Positions 23,753 to 33,850 are shown, numbered from the stretch's first letter. The stretch is DNA of 64,000 nt from Hyunsoonleella pacifica (GCF_004310335.1 NZ_SIRS01000003.1:310001-374000); one strand, 5' to 3'. The notes: generated by a model not told the origin, from the sequence alone. Made by a program: numbers and translations.

Positions 23753-24970
23753 TTAGTTTTGGTTTTTGTCTACAAATTTAAGATTGATACCTACTGAAAA
23801 TAAGAAACTCCTATCTAAAAAATATTGAGGAACGGTAAAGCTATTGCCATATTCGTTTAAAACTTTACTGGTAACAAAGTTAACTTCACTATTAAATGGT
23901 AGTTTGCCTTTAGTCCATGCGTTTAAAGGTAAATTGGCTCCAAATCCCCAAGTAAGGCCTCTTTTATTGTCTGTAACCCAAGCACCTTCTCCAACTTCTT
24001 TTGGACCTGAAGCAGGACGATTCTCAAAATAGTATCCCAATCTAAAGGCTAATGTTTTCATAAACCAAGCTTCTGCACCAATACCAAAAGCTGTATTATT
24101 CTCATGATTTGCATTTTTAATTGTTTCCTTGGGGCCAGGAAGTACATCTCTAAACTGTAAGTGCACTGCTAAATCTAATGTTTTTGGAGCACCTTTAAAA
24201 AATCCCTTTCCTTCTGTGAAGTTTGGTTGGATTGCAAGCGTTGCTTGATAAGCAGCTCCAAATGATAGGTGTATAGGTAAATCTCTAAAGTTTAAGAAAT
24301 CTTGATAGGTTTGCTCCATTCTATTTTTCATTAATACATTTACTAAACTTGTTGCAAACCTTATATTTTGATTGCTGATTTTTTCGTTTTTAATCCAGTC
24401 TACTTCTTTATCATATATAGCTCCAAATGATAATATAAATTCTGTGCTAGTAACATTTTTTGGTACTGCGCGGCCTACTAAATAATTACCAGATAACCCC
24501 ACATTTAATCCTGGAATTACTTCGTAAGCAGCTACTGCTGTATATGCTGATTGGCTACGTCGATCTTCATACGATTCTTCATAACCACCAATTATAGTAG
24601 ACCAAGGGGAATTTTTTTCATCCACCCAATTTAAGGTACTAATACCTACGATTAGTTTGTTATTTATGCGATAAGATACGCCCAAGAAAGGATATTGTCC
24701 GCCCTTACGAACTTGACTTCCTGACGCATAATTTATATGCACGTTAATTTTCTCTTCTGTAAGCCCAATTGTAGCAGGATTGTAAAATGCATTTTCAATA
24801 CCTTCTAAAGTAATGGTTGTTAAGCCCATTCCAGTTGCTCTAGCACTTGAAGGTTGCCCGTGAAAAATACCTTGATAGTGTGTTGGTACGTAATAATCTC
24901 TTATTGATTGAGAAAAACTAACGGATTGACATAGAATAGCAAATAAAGCAGCTCTTAATAACAATTTCAT
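23753..24970 (-). CDS. PorV/FadL-like outer-membrane barrel protein
   Basis: Starting at 24970 gives a clear signal peptide (MKLLLRAALFAILCQSVSFSQ). The 405-aa protein contains SSARATGMGLTTITLEGIENAFYNPATIGL near residue 45, which is the GMG...NPA pattern shared by PorV and FadL-type barrels. It continues with alternating strands (INVHINYASGSQV, LSFGAAYQATLAIQP) and ends in FSVGINLKFV. It is therefore likely a 14-strand outer-membrane barrel. The closest named relative is uncertain. It lies downstream of the DUF3179 gene, same strand, 104 bases apart, with its own terminator. Confidence 0.6.
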   Translation of the reverse strand: MKLLLRAALFAILCQSVSFSQSIRDYYVPTHYQGIFHGQPSSARATGMGLTTITLEGIENAFYNPATIGLTEEKINVHINYASGSQVRKGGQYPFLGVSYRINNKLIVGISTLNWVDEKNSPWSTIIGGYEESYEDRRSQSAYTAVAAYEVIPGLNVGLSGNYLVGRAVPKNVTSTEFILSFGAIYDKEVDWIKNEKISNQNIRFATSLVNVLMKNRMEQTYQDFLNFRDLPIHLSFGAAYQATLAIQPNFTEGKGFFKGAPKTLDLAVHLQFRDVLPGPKETIKNANHENNTAFGIGAEAWFMKTLAFRLGYYFENRPASGPKEVGEGAWVTDNKRGLTWGFGANLPLNAWTKGKLPFNSEVNFVTSKVLNEYGNSFTVPQYFLDRSFLFSVGINLKFVDKNQN

Positions 24971-25074
24971 GATACATAATGTTTGATTAGTTGTCAATAC
25001 ATCGATATCAAGAAAAAATGTCATCACATTTTCACAAGCAAACGAATTGTTTTATTTATTTCTTGCCAAAAATT

Positions 25075-26139
25075 TTAGGGTGTCGTATATATTTCTGGGT
25101 CAGGATAAAATGCAGCAATTGCAAACCAATAACTCATTACAGATTTTACTGGCGTTAAATTTTCTCCTGCTCTAGGACCGCTTAATGCTTCTCCAAAAAC
25201 AGACCATGTATTGCCTTCGTTATCTTTGAGCAAAGAAGCAGATGCGTTATTTGGATCGTATTCAAAATTTAGATTAGCATGGGCTCCATCTAGTTTAAAA
25301 CCATAAATTAAGTTGTTATTTCCGTATATAACATAATCACTACCATTAAATTTATCTTTAATTACGTTACCACCTTCAAAATTGGAAAATTGATAAACTT
25401 TAGATAGCTCGTTATCTATAATAGCGTATACACGATCTTTATTTGGTAATGCAGTATTAAAAATTTCTGGTCTAAAAATAAATCTGTTATTATTCGTGGC
25501 ATAATCTCCGTAAGGCGACACACCATAATTTCTAGAAAACCCTGTTTGAGTACTTAAAACCTGAGTGTTTGGGTATAGATTGCGCCATGTAGCCCAATCT
25601 GTTTCGATGGTATTATATAGTTTTGGTTCATCTCCTAATAAAGAGCCGTTAACACATTCTAATCGTAATTGAGACCAGTTACTATCTGTATTTCTGTCAT
25701 ACATAATTAGGTTTGCGTTATATAGTAAACCAGATACACCAAATGTACTTCTTGTGTTGTTTGTTCTACTTTCCCAAGCAAAAGCAGTACCAGTTAAAGG
25801 GCAATAGTTTAGTGTAAAAAAAGATCCGCTAATTTCGTCATTTACCACTTCATGCCAGTCTAAAACTATATGCGGATAAGCTCTGGCTACACCGTTTTGA
25901 AATATACCAACTACTAAATCATCATCGCTTAAAAATGTTGCTTCTTGAGCAGTTACAAATTGTGGATTATCAATTGAAGGTATACCATCTTTTCCGGGGC
26001 CACCATCTCTAATTTCATTTATAGGAATTGCCCATTCCGTGAATCCATTTAAAGGTCTTTCATCTTGAATACTATCATTTGTGCTGCTGCAAGCAAATAA
26101 CAATACTGCTATTATACTTATTAATATATGGTTTTTCAT
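25075..26139 (-). CDS. DUF3179 lipoprotein
   Basis: A 354-aa lipoprotein: signal sequence MKNHILISIIAVLLFACSS with the lipobox FAC|S. The DUF3179 domain fills most of the mature protein: NEIRDGGPGKDGIPSIDNP, VVGIFQNGVARAYPHIVLDWHEVVND, then NYCPLTGTAFAWES with the single conserved Cys, and the closing SVMSYWFAIAAFYP. DUF3179 proteins have no established activity that I know. The gene starts 7 bases after the stop of the MetA-like barrel gene at 26147-27127, so the two are almost surely co-transcribed. Confidence 0.85.
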   Translation of the reverse strand: MKNHILISIIAVLLFACSSTNDSIQDERPLNGFTEWAIPINEIRDGGPGKDGIPSIDNPQFVTAQEATFLSDDDLVVGIFQNGVARAYPHIVLDWHEVVNDEISGSFFTLNYCPLTGTAFAWESRTNNTRSTFGVSGLLYNANLIMYDRNTDSNWSQLRLECVNGSLLGDEPKLYNTIETDWATWRNLYPNTQVLSTQTGFSRNYGVSPYGDYATNNNRFIFRPEIFNTALPNKDRVYAIIDNELSKVYQFSNFEGGNVIKDKFNGSDYVIYGNNNLIYGFKLDGAHANLNFEYDPNNASASLLKDNEGNTWSVFGEALSGPRAGENLTPVKSVMSYWFAIAAFYPDPEIYTTP

Positions 26140-26146
26140 AGCTACT

Positions 26147-27127
26147 TTATTTTATATTGAACAATTTTTGTTTAGGTTGAAATTTTAATAGAATACCAGT
26201 TGTAATACGATAGGTTGGCGTAAGTTGAGTACCATCTACGTTACTATATAGGGGTAGTTCTATTCTGGTTGAAAACTGCATGTTTGGTTTTAGTGCTATT
26301 GAAAAATCGGGAATAACAAATAACCAATTGCCACCAGTATTGTCTAAATCAAAACCATCAATTTGGTCTAAATCAGCATCACGATATTTAAAAGTAATAC
26401 TTGGAGTTGCTAGAGTTTTAAATAATTGAAATTGATCCGAAACACCTAGAAACGCTTGAATTTCATTTCCGAATTTATAACTGGAATTTTCTAAGTATGT
26501 GCTGTTTATGCCAGTATTTCTGTAGATTATTCTACTGGATATGATCATAGATGGTCTAAATGCTGTTTGTTTACTTCCAGAGATGTAGTAAACAATATCC
26601 CAAGCGTTACTTCCTGGTTGTAAATCGGCATTTAAAACAATACCCTGATCGTTAGTTTCTGTTGATGAACCAAAAGGTATTTTAGCACCTAAACCTATTT
26701 CTGTACTACTATTTTTACCTAATAACTTTTTAAAATTGTATTTAAGTAGTAGCAATCCATCTCCTATTCCTGAAGTTACATTTAAGTTTTCATTACCAAA
26801 CTGTGTTATATTTCTACGTTGGTTAACCCATGTAAATAAACCTTCTACAGACAGATGTTTTGTAAAGGTATAAGCAGCATTAATGAGTATAGAATGCGTA
26901 ATTCTTAATCTTGAATTATCATTTAAAGTTTCAGAGCCATTGTTTAGTGTATTTAAATTATTATAATCGTAATTTAAACTGACTTGAAACGTGCCTTTGT
27001 CTTCAACAGACATACCAATATTATTGGACAAAGGAATACCTCCAGAGCAACAGGTTTGTGCATTTAAATTATAGACATAAACCAGAATTACACCTAAAAC
27101 TATTTTTTTTAGTTGCATACGTTTCAA
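26147..27127 (-). CDS. Outer-membrane transporter-like barrel with CCSGG N-terminus
   Basis: A 326-aa secreted protein. The signal peptide ends near LNAQ, and the mature end starts TCCSGGIPLSNNIGM, with a Cys-Cys pair exposed at the N-terminus. The remainder is a beta-barrel with strands such as TFQVSLNYDYNN, HSILINAAYTFT and TRIELPLYSNV, similar to Phenol_MetA_deg-type barrels. It lies immediately upstream of the DUF3179 lipoprotein gene. The vicinal Cys pair could bind a metal, but no evidence supports a substrate. Confidence 0.65.
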   Translation of the reverse strand: MKRMQLKKIVLGVILVYVYNLNAQTCCSGGIPLSNNIGMSVEDKGTFQVSLNYDYNNLNTLNNGSETLNDNSRLRITHSILINAAYTFTKHLSVEGLFTWVNQRRNITQFGNENLNVTSGIGDGLLLLKYNFKKLLGKNSSTEIGLGAKIPFGSSTETNDQGIVLNADLQPGSNAWDIVYYISGSKQTAFRPSMIISSRIIYRNTGINSTYLENSSYKFGNEIQAFLGVSDQFQLFKTLATPSITFKYRDADLDQIDGFDLDNTGGNWLFVIPDFSIALKPNMQFSTRIELPLYSNVDGTQLTPTYRITTGILLKFQPKQKLFNIK

Positions 27128-27220
27128 TAGCTATATTATAATAATGTCGTTATATTTAGCGTATGCTTACTTACTATTGAAGTAAGATGTGAAAAAAGGG
27201 AAATTTAGACAAGGATTTTA

Positions 27221-28180
27221 TTATTGGCTTGCTGCTCTTTGTAATCTGTCGTTTACAGATTTGCCTAAACCAATATCTGGTAGGGTTTCTACTATGATAA
27301 TGTCTAATTTTTGATTGTCTAATTTATGTAAACTGTTATACAAGTTTGAGGCTGCCTCTGATAAATCTCCTGTTTGAGATAATATAATTTGAGAAGTAAT
27401 ACCATCATTTTCAATCTTTGATCTGAAGGATAATACGCCTATGCGTTTACCAATATATTTTTCTACATGCTTTATAATATTGTTTGATAGTACTGTTTTG
27501 GTTTTAGGAGCGTAGTGTTTATGCAACATTCCAGGTGCATTAGGTTTGTTTTCTTTTTTATTTTTTACAGGAACTTTACCTACTATCGCCTCAATATCTT
27601 CCAGAGCAATAGATCCTAAACGATACAGAATAGGTTCGTCATTTTCAAAACCAACTATAGTAGATTCTATACCTTTTTTACATGTACCTCCATCTAAAAC
27701 CATTTTAATTTTATCTTTAAAATAATCTTCAACATGTTGCGCAGTAGTTGGACTTATTCTATTAAACGGATTGGCACTGGGTGCTGCTAATGGGAAATCT
27801 AGTGTTTTTAAAAGTTCTAAAGTTACAGGATGATTAGGTATACGTACAGCAACGGTATTTTTCCCTGCAGTAATGATATCAGGAATTACATCTTTTTTTG
27901 GGAGTACCATGGTTAAAGGTCCTGGCCAAAATTGTTCTGCCAATAATCTGGCTTTTTCGGGGATGTAGCTTACCACATTTTCAAGGTATTCTGCATTAGG
28001 AATATGAACGATAAGCGGATTAAATAAAGGGCGTTGTTTTGTATTGAAAATGGCTTTAATTGCGGTTTCACTATAAATATTACCTGCCAAACCATATACG
28101 GTTTCGGTGGGTATGGCTACCAACTCGTTATTGTTTAAAAGCGTAATGGCCTTTGATATGTCTTTAGAAATAATACTCAT
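27221..28180 (-). CDS. tsaC: L-threonylcarbamoyladenylate synthase (Sua5/TsaC type)
   Basis: Makes threonylcarbamoyl-AMP from threonine, bicarbonate and ATP, first step of the t6A37 modification of ANN-decoding tRNAs. Residues 8-200 are the YrdC-like domain with PTETVYGLAGNIYS, NTKQRPLFNPLIVHIPN, FWPGPLTMVLPK and VAVRIPNHPVTLELL. The C-terminal Sua5 extension (about 210-319) is present (APGMLHKHYAPKT). The length of 319 aa supports the Sua5 form rather than the short TsaC. Confidence 0.95.
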   Translation of the reverse strand: MSIISKDISKAITLLNNNELVAIPTETVYGLAGNIYSETAIKAIFNTKQRPLFNPLIVHIPNAEYLENVVSYIPEKARLLAEQFWPGPLTMVLPKKDVIPDIITAGKNTVAVRIPNHPVTLELLKTLDFPLAAPSANPFNRISPTTAQHVEDYFKDKIKMVLDGGTCKKGIESTIVGFENDEPILYRLGSIALEDIEAIVGKVPVKNKKENKPNAPGMLHKHYAPKTKTVLSNNIIKHVEKYIGKRIGVLSFRSKIENDGITSQIILSQTGDLSEAASNLYNSLHKLDNQKLDIIIVETLPDIGLGKSVNDRLQRAASQ

Positions 28181-28259
28181 TATACAAAATAGGTTGCAAA
28201 ACTAAATAAAATAATGCAGAACTTTTGTGGGAAACATTATGCTTGCAAGTATGCCCTGT

Positions 28260-28359
28260 GTTAAGGATAGTAGTGGAAAGCCCACAGGTTTTGCGCCCAA
28301 GCGTAAAAGCGAGGACTTGCAGCGGATAGCCTGACCCCGCTTTAAGCGGGGTAACGCCC
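28260..28359 (+). repeat. Dispersed flavobacterial repeat, copy B
   Basis: Anchors GTTAAGGATAGTAGTGG (28260-28276), AGCGGATAGCCTG (28321-28333) and GGTAACGCCC (28350-28359) match those of copy A at 10651-10764 (3, 2 and 1 differences), in the same order. It includes a perfect hairpin ccccgctttaagcgggg. The repeat sits in the divergent gap between tsaC and ygiQ. Confidence 0.7.
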
Positions 28360-28398
28360 AAATAAAACACACACTGTATACAAGCGTTAATTTTTGTG

Positions 28399-28406
28399 TA
28401 TTTTTG
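28399..28406 (+). promoter_or_regulatory. Putative -7 element of ygiQ
   Basis: TATTTTTG fits TAnnTTTG and ends 7 bases before the ATG at 28414, implying an almost leaderless message. No clear -33 box. Confidence 0.45.
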
Positions 28407-28413
28407 CAACGCT

Positions 28414-30363
28414 ATGCAGGAGTTAAAACTTTCTAGTTGGTTACCTACCACAAATAAAGAGGTGAAAATTCGCGGATGGGAAGCACTTGATGTTATTCTG
28501 TTTAGCGGTGATGCTTATGTAGATCATCCAACATTTGGACCTGCAGTTATTGGGCGCTTGTTGGAAAGTTTTGGTTTACGGGTGGCTATTGTACCGCAAC
28601 CAAATGTTAATGATAATCTTCAAGATTTTGTGAAATTGGGTGCGCCAAAGTTGTTTTTTGGGGTTACAGGTGGGTGTATGGACCCTATGATTAGTAACTA
28701 CAATGCTAATAAAAAACGCCGAAAAAAGGATGCTTATACGCCCAATGGCGATATTGGGTTCCGTCCTGATTATGCTACTACGGTTTATACTAATATTTTA
28801 AAAGAAAAGTGGCCAGATGTACCAGTTTTAATTGGTGGTATTGAAGCATCATTACGTCGTGTTACCCATTACGATTATTGGAGTAATACACTAATGCCTA
28901 CTATTTTAGAGAGTTCTAAAGCGGATATGTTGGTATATGGAATGGGAGAACAGCCGTTACGTGAAGTGGTAAGGCTTTTACAAAAAGGAGTGCCTTTTAA
29001 TAGTATTACTACCGTAAAACAATCTGCAGTTTTATTGAATGCGGATGCAAAAATCCCTAAAAATAGTAATTGGGAAGATGTTGAAATTGAATCGCACGAG
29101 GTGTGTTTAAAAAACAAAAAGGCCTATGCTTCTAATTTTAAAATAATAGAGCAGGAAAGTAACAAACTGGCGGCTCGAAGAATTTTTCAGAAGATTGGGG
29201 GTAAAACGTTGATGATTAATCCACCCTATCCTACGATGACAGAGGATGAGATTGATGCGTCTTTTGAATTGCCTTATACCAGATTACCACACCCTAAATA
29301 CAATAAACGAGGCCCTATTCCTGCCTATGAAATGATTAAGTTTTCTATAAACATTCATCGCGGATGTTTTGGAGGCTGTAGTTTTTGTACCATTTCTGCG
29401 CATCAAGGGAAGTTTATAGCTTCTAGAAGTCAGGAATCTGTATTGCGGGAGGTTGATACTGTGGCAAATATGCCAGATTTTAAGGGGTATTTATCTGATA
29501 TTGGCGGCCCAAGTGCAAACATGTATAAAATGAAAGGGAAAGTGCAGGAGATTTGTGATAAGTGTGTGGCGCCATCGTGTATTTCGCCTGTAATTTGTAG
29601 CAATCTAGACACGTCTCATAAACCTTTAACTGATTTATATAAAGCGGTTGACAGTCATCCTAAAGTAAAAAAATCGTTTATTGGTAGTGGTATTCGTCAT
29701 GATATGTTAGTGCCAGAATTCAATAAAAATGCTGACGCTAAAGAATTGGATGATTATACTGAAGAGGTAATGACCAAGCACGTTTCTGGACGACTTAAAG
29801 TGGCTCCTGAGCATACCAGTGATCCAGTTTTGAAACTTATGAGGAAACCTTCTTTTAGTTATTTTCATAAGTTTAAGGAACGTTTTGATAGAATTAATAT
29901 CAAGAAAGGACTAAAGTTACAATTGATTCCTTACTTTATTTCCAATCATCCTGCTTGTGAGGCTGAAGACATGGCAAATTTAGCTGCCGAAACCAAAGAT
30001 ATGGGCTTTCAGTTAGAGCAAGTACAGGGCTTTACACCAACTCCCATGACGGTAGCTACTGTGATTTACTACAGTGGTTATCATCCTTACACGCTTAAAA
30101 AGGTAAAAACACCTAAAACCCAGAAAGAAAAAGATGAGCAGCATCGTTTTTTCTTCTGGTATAAAGATGAAAATAAGACATGGATTAAGAATACACTTAA
30201 TAAACTAGGGCGGCAAGATTTATTGGACGTTTTACTTCCTAAAAAGGAGCAAAAATGGCGAAAAAATAAACCCGGTAAGCCTAAGCATACGTTTGATGAT
30301 GCGGTGCCTTTTAATAAGCGGAAGAAGAAGGCAAAGTTTCGTTCTAAAAATAAACGCAGATAA
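28414..30363 (+). CDS. YgiQ-family radical SAM protein
   Basis: A UPF0313/YgiQ protein, 649 aa from the ATG at 28414 (MQELKLSSWLPTT). N-terminal segment WEALDVILFSGDAYVDHPTFG and GIEASLRRVTHYDYW are hallmarks. The radical-SAM cluster motif is CFGGCSFCTIS (CxxxCxxC), followed by ISAHQGKFIASRSQESVLRE. The C-terminus is very basic (RKNKPGKPKHTF...KRKKKAKFRSKNKRR). The family is widespread; its reaction has not been defined to my knowledge. Confidence 0.93.
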   Translation: MQELKLSSWLPTTNKEVKIRGWEALDVILFSGDAYVDHPTFGPAVIGRLLESFGLRVAIVPQPNVNDNLQDFVKLGAPKLFFGVTGGCMDPMISNYNANKKRRKKDAYTPNGDIGFRPDYATTVYTNILKEKWPDVPVLIGGIEASLRRVTHYDYWSNTLMPTILESSKADMLVYGMGEQPLREVVRLLQKGVPFNSITTVKQSAVLLNADAKIPKNSNWEDVEIESHEVCLKNKKAYASNFKIIEQESNKLAARRIFQKIGGKTLMINPPYPTMTEDEIDASFELPYTRLPHPKYNKRGPIPAYEMIKFSINIHRGCFGGCSFCTISAHQGKFIASRSQESVLREVDTVANMPDFKGYLSDIGGPSANMYKMKGKVQEICDKCVAPSCISPVICSNLDTSHKPLTDLYKAVDSHPKVKKSFIGSGIRHDMLVPEFNKNADAKELDDYTEEVMTKHVSGRLKVAPEHTSDPVLKLMRKPSFSYFHKFKERFDRINIKKGLKLQLIPYFISNHPACEAEDMANLAAETKDMGFQLEQVQGFTPTPMTVATVIYYSGYHPYTLKKVKTPKTQKEKDEQHRFFFWYKDENKTWIKNTLNKLGRQDLLDVLLPKKEQKWRKNKPGKPKHTFDDAVPFNKRKKKAKFRSKNKRR

Positions 30364-30433
30364 GTTTTTTAATTTTTAGTGATGACAATCTCTTCATATG
30401 TCGATGTGTAATAAAACACATTAATTAATTCAT

Positions 30434-30961
30434 ATGAAAACTACCAAATTTTTTTCGGCATTACTCGTTTTACTACTTACACTATCCTGTTCCAAATCCT
30501 CAGATGAGGGAGAAATACAAGATCAAGAAATAGCTATTGAGGGTGTTTGGTTGTTAAGAGATATTACCGATATTAATTTAGAGGGTAACCCTCTTCCTAC
30601 TGAAGTTTCCCAGGAAATACGTGCCTTTGTTGAGTTAATATTGAATGAGGGTTGCGAAATGATGGTTTTTGAATTTAGGCCTGATAAATCAGTTATATTA
30701 GAACAATATGATGTGAACGACTTTAATCCTACTGAAGAGGAAGTGGAGTATATAGTTAATTGTGCAAATATTGACACATTTAATGGTACTTGGGATTTAC
30801 AGGAGAATCAACTTACTATTTCGGGAGAAGATGATGAATCCAGCTCTTTTTCCATTAGATTACAATCTAGCATAATGATTTTAGAAGATGTTCCACTTGG
30901 AGCAATTTTACCTATAGATGGACAAGGAGATTTTGTTTTTGAAAAGCTGGGTAATGGGTAA
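30434..30961 (+). CDS. Lipocalin-like lipoprotein
   Basis: A 175-aa lipoprotein (signal MKTTKFFSALLVLLLTLSCS, lipobox Leu-Ser-Cys, then a Ser/Asp/Glu-rich linker). The mature part begins EGVWLLRDITDINLEG, the GxW start that flavobacterial lipocalin-like (DUF4923/Lipocalin_4-type) domains share, with beta-rich sequence to LGAILPIDGQGDFVFEKL. It probably sits on the outer membrane. No ligand can be named. It runs convergent to polA and their stops are seven bases apart. Confidence 0.6.
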   Translation: MKTTKFFSALLVLLLTLSCSKSSDEGEIQDQEIAIEGVWLLRDITDINLEGNPLPTEVSQEIRAFVELILNEGCEMMVFEFRPDKSVILEQYDVNDFNPTEEEVEYIVNCANIDTFNGTWDLQENQLTISGEDDESSSFSIRLQSSIMILEDVPLGAILPIDGQGDFVFEKLGNG

Positions 30962-30967
30962 ATTAAT

Positions 30968-33820
30968 TTAATGCGCCTCCAACCAATTATCGCCAATATC
31001 TAAATCCACATCCAGAGGTACTTCTAGTTTATAAGCATTTTCCATTTCGGTTTTTACAAGAGTTTTGATAGTCTCTAATTCTGGTTTGTACACATCAAAC
31101 ACCAATTCATCATGCACTTGTAAAAGCATTTTGGTTTTAAAATTACCTTCTGATAGTTTATTATGAATATTAATCATAGCAATTTTAATAATATCAGCAG
31201 CACTACCTTGTATAGGCGCATTTACGGCATTACGCTCTGCCGCACCTCGTACAACGGCGTTTCTGGAATTAATATCTTTTAAATAACGACGACGACCTAG
31301 AACAGTTTGCACGTAACCATTATCTCTGGCAAAATCTACCTGTTCGCTAATGTAGTTTCTCAGTTTAGGATAAGTAGCATAATAGGTGTCAATCAATTCT
31401 TTAGATTCTGCTCTAGACAAATTGGTTTGGTTACTTAATCCAAAAGCAGAAACGCCATAAATAATACCAAAATTTACGGTTTTTGCATTACTACGTTGCT
31501 CACGGGTAACATCTTCAATTGCTACATTAAATACTTTTGATGCAGTTGAAGCATGAATATCCTCTCCATTTTGAAATGCAGAAATCATCGTTTCTTCTTT
31601 ACTTAAAGCCGCAATAATCCTTAATTCTATCTGAGAGTAATCTGCTGCTAAAAGTGTGTAATCTTCGCTTCGCGGAATAAAGGCTTTACGCACTTGTCGT
31701 CCACGTTCGGTACGAATCGGAATATTTTGAAGGTTAGGATTGTTGCTACTCAATCGCCCTGTTGCGGCAACAGTTTGCATATAATCAGTATGTACACGTC
31801 CTGTAGCATCTTCAACCTGATTTGGTAAGGCATCTACATACGTGCTTTTCAATTTTGATAACCCTCTAAAGTCTAATATATTTTGAATAATTTCATGGTC
31901 TTTTGCCAAATAGCTTAGTACATCCTCAGCTGTGGAATACTGTCCGGATTTTGTCTTTTTAGGTTTATCCACCAACTTCATTTTTTCAAAAAGGATAATA
32001 CCTAATTGTTTTGGAGAAGCAATATTAAATTCTTCTCCTGCGGCTTCATAAATTTTAACTTCTAATGACTTAATGTCTTTATCAAGTGCTAGTGATAAGG
32101 TGTTTAAAAAGCCTTTATCTAAGTTAATACCTTCTAGTTCCATATCCGCTAAAACTCGAAGCAGAGGTACTTCAATATCATCAAATAGTTTTTGGGTATT
32201 GGCCTCTCCCAACTCATTTTGAAAATGTTCTTTTAATTGTAATGTGATATCAGCGTCCTCAACTGCATATTCAGTTTGTTTTTCCAGTGCAACCTCGCGC
32301 ATCGATAATTGATTCTTCCCTTTTTTACCAATTAATGTTTCAATAGAAATAGGTGTGTAATTCAAATAGGTTTCGGCCAGCACATCCATATTATGACGCA
32401 TATCTGGATTGATAAGGTAATGCGCTAACATAGTGTCAAAGAGTTTTCCTTTAACATCAACGCTGTATTTCGCTAAAACTTTAATATCATATTTTAAATT
32501 CTGACCAATTTTCTCAATGTTCTCACTTTCAAAAAACGGACGCAGTTGCTCTATTAATTCTTGGGCTTCGTTTTTATCTTCAGGAAATGGTACATAAAAG
32601 CCTTTGCTGACTTCCCAAGAAAAAGCAATACCTACTAATTCAGCAGTTAAGGGATTCAATCCTGTAGTTTCTGTATCAAAACATACAGAAGTTTGATTCA
32701 TTAAGTTTTTAATAAACAATTTAGTCGCCATTCCAGAGGCCACACTTTGGTAGAAATGAGATGTCGTTTCTGCGGTTTTTCGTGTGTGTTCAGGTATAAT
32801 TTCAGTATCGTTTGATAGATCTGCTCCAAATAAAGAAAACTGACCAGCACCAGCAGATTTTGTTTCTTTAGGTGTTGGTGTGCTTACTGTATTCTGCGTA
32901 TTAGATGATTGGTTGGATGCTGTTGTAGTGTCAATATCTTGTGCAAAGGTTTTTACAAAATTTTCAGTGAGTCTCCTGAATTCTAACTCTTGAAAAATAG
33001 CTTTCACTTTTTCAACATCAGGATGATCGAGCTCAAAATCCTTTGCATTAAACTCCACAGGTACATCTAGCATTATAGTTGCCAGTTTTTTTGAGAGTAA
33101 TCCTAACTCGCCATTGGCTTCTACCTTCTCTTTCATTTTACCTTTTAACTGATCGGTGTTTGCTAATAAACCTTCCATACTACCAAACTGTGCTAAAAAC
33201 TTTTTCGCAGTTTTTTCACCTACACCTGGAAGCCCAGGAATATTATCACTGGAATCTCCCATCATACCTAAAAAGTCAATCACTTGCATAGGGTCTTCAA
33301 CCTCAAACTTTTTTTGTACTTCAGGGATGCCCCAAGTTTCGTAACCACCTCCGAAAACAGGGCGATACATAAAAATATTTTCAGTAACTAATTGTGCAAA
33401 ATCCTTATCTGGCGTTACCATAAAAGTTTTAAAACCTTCTTTTTCAGCTTGTCGAGAAAGTGTTCCAATAACGTCATCAGCTTCATAACCTTCTTTTACC
33501 ATAATGGGAATGTGCATCGCTTCCAAAATATTGCAAATATGAGGAATTGCAGTCCGGATACCTTCGGGAGTTTCATCTCGGTTGGCCTTATACGCTTCGT
33601 ACATTTCAACACGATCTACACTACCGCCTTTATCAAAACAAACGGCTAAGTGGTCTGGACGTTCACGTTTTATCACATCCAATAACGAATTCATAAACCC
33701 CATAATTGCAGACGTGTCTTCGCCTTTAGAATTAATGCGAGGGTTTTTTATAAAAGCATAATAGCCACGAAAAATTAAAGCATAAGCATCTACTAAAAAA
33801 AGGCGTTTTTGGTCTGACAT
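30968..33820 (-). CDS. polA: DNA polymerase I
   Basis: A full three-domain PolA, 950 aa. The 5'-nuclease (residues 1-295) has FLVDAYALIFRGYYAF, YEADDVIGTLSRQAE, MMGDSSDNIPGLPGVGEKTA. The 3'-5' exonuclease (about 370-540) keeps the active-site set CFDTETTG, NLKYDIKVL and YAVEDADI, so proofreading looks intact, unlike many bacterial Pol I. The polymerase domain (about 560-950) has LLAADYSQIELRI, TVNFGIIYGVSAFGL and QVHDELVF. It acts in repair and Okazaki-fragment maturation. Confidence 0.98.
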   Translation of the reverse strand: MSDQKRLFLVDAYALIFRGYYAFIKNPRINSKGEDTSAIMGFMNSLLDVIKRERPDHLAVCFDKGGSVDRVEMYEAYKANRDETPEGIRTAIPHICNILEAMHIPIMVKEGYEADDVIGTLSRQAEKEGFKTFMVTPDKDFAQLVTENIFMYRPVFGGGYETWGIPEVQKKFEVEDPMQVIDFLGMMGDSSDNIPGLPGVGEKTAKKFLAQFGSMEGLLANTDQLKGKMKEKVEANGELGLLSKKLATIMLDVPVEFNAKDFELDHPDVEKVKAIFQELEFRRLTENFVKTFAQDIDTTTASNQSSNTQNTVSTPTPKETKSAGAGQFSLFGADLSNDTEIIPEHTRKTAETTSHFYQSVASGMATKLFIKNLMNQTSVCFDTETTGLNPLTAELVGIAFSWEVSKGFYVPFPEDKNEAQELIEQLRPFFESENIEKIGQNLKYDIKVLAKYSVDVKGKLFDTMLAHYLINPDMRHNMDVLAETYLNYTPISIETLIGKKGKNQLSMREVALEKQTEYAVEDADITLQLKEHFQNELGEANTQKLFDDIEVPLLRVLADMELEGINLDKGFLNTLSLALDKDIKSLEVKIYEAAGEEFNIASPKQLGIILFEKMKLVDKPKKTKSGQYSTAEDVLSYLAKDHEIIQNILDFRGLSKLKSTYVDALPNQVEDATGRVHTDYMQTVAATGRLSSNNPNLQNIPIRTERGRQVRKAFIPRSEDYTLLAADYSQIELRIIAALSKEETMISAFQNGEDIHASTASKVFNVAIEDVTREQRSNAKTVNFGIIYGVSAFGLSNQTNLSRAESKELIDTYYATYPKLRNYISEQVDFARDNGYVQTVLGRRRYLKDINSRNAVVRGAAERNAVNAPIQGSAADIIKIAMINIHNKLSEGNFKTKMLLQVHDELVFDVYKPELETIKTLVKTEMENAYKLEVPLDVDLDIGDNWLEAH

Positions 33821-33842
33821 TTTGTGTGTTTTGATAGAAAAC

Positions 33843-33850
33843 CAAAGCTA
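33843..33850 (-). promoter_or_regulatory. Putative -7 element of polA
   Basis: Minus-strand TAGCTTTG (TAnnTTTG) 22 bases before the polA start; weak -33 region. Confidence 0.4.

Noticed and set aside
28164-28451. 95-codon minus-strand frame over the tsaC-ygiQ gap
   Set aside because: Runs through the dispersed repeat and the ygiQ start; its sequence is low-quality and has no family features.
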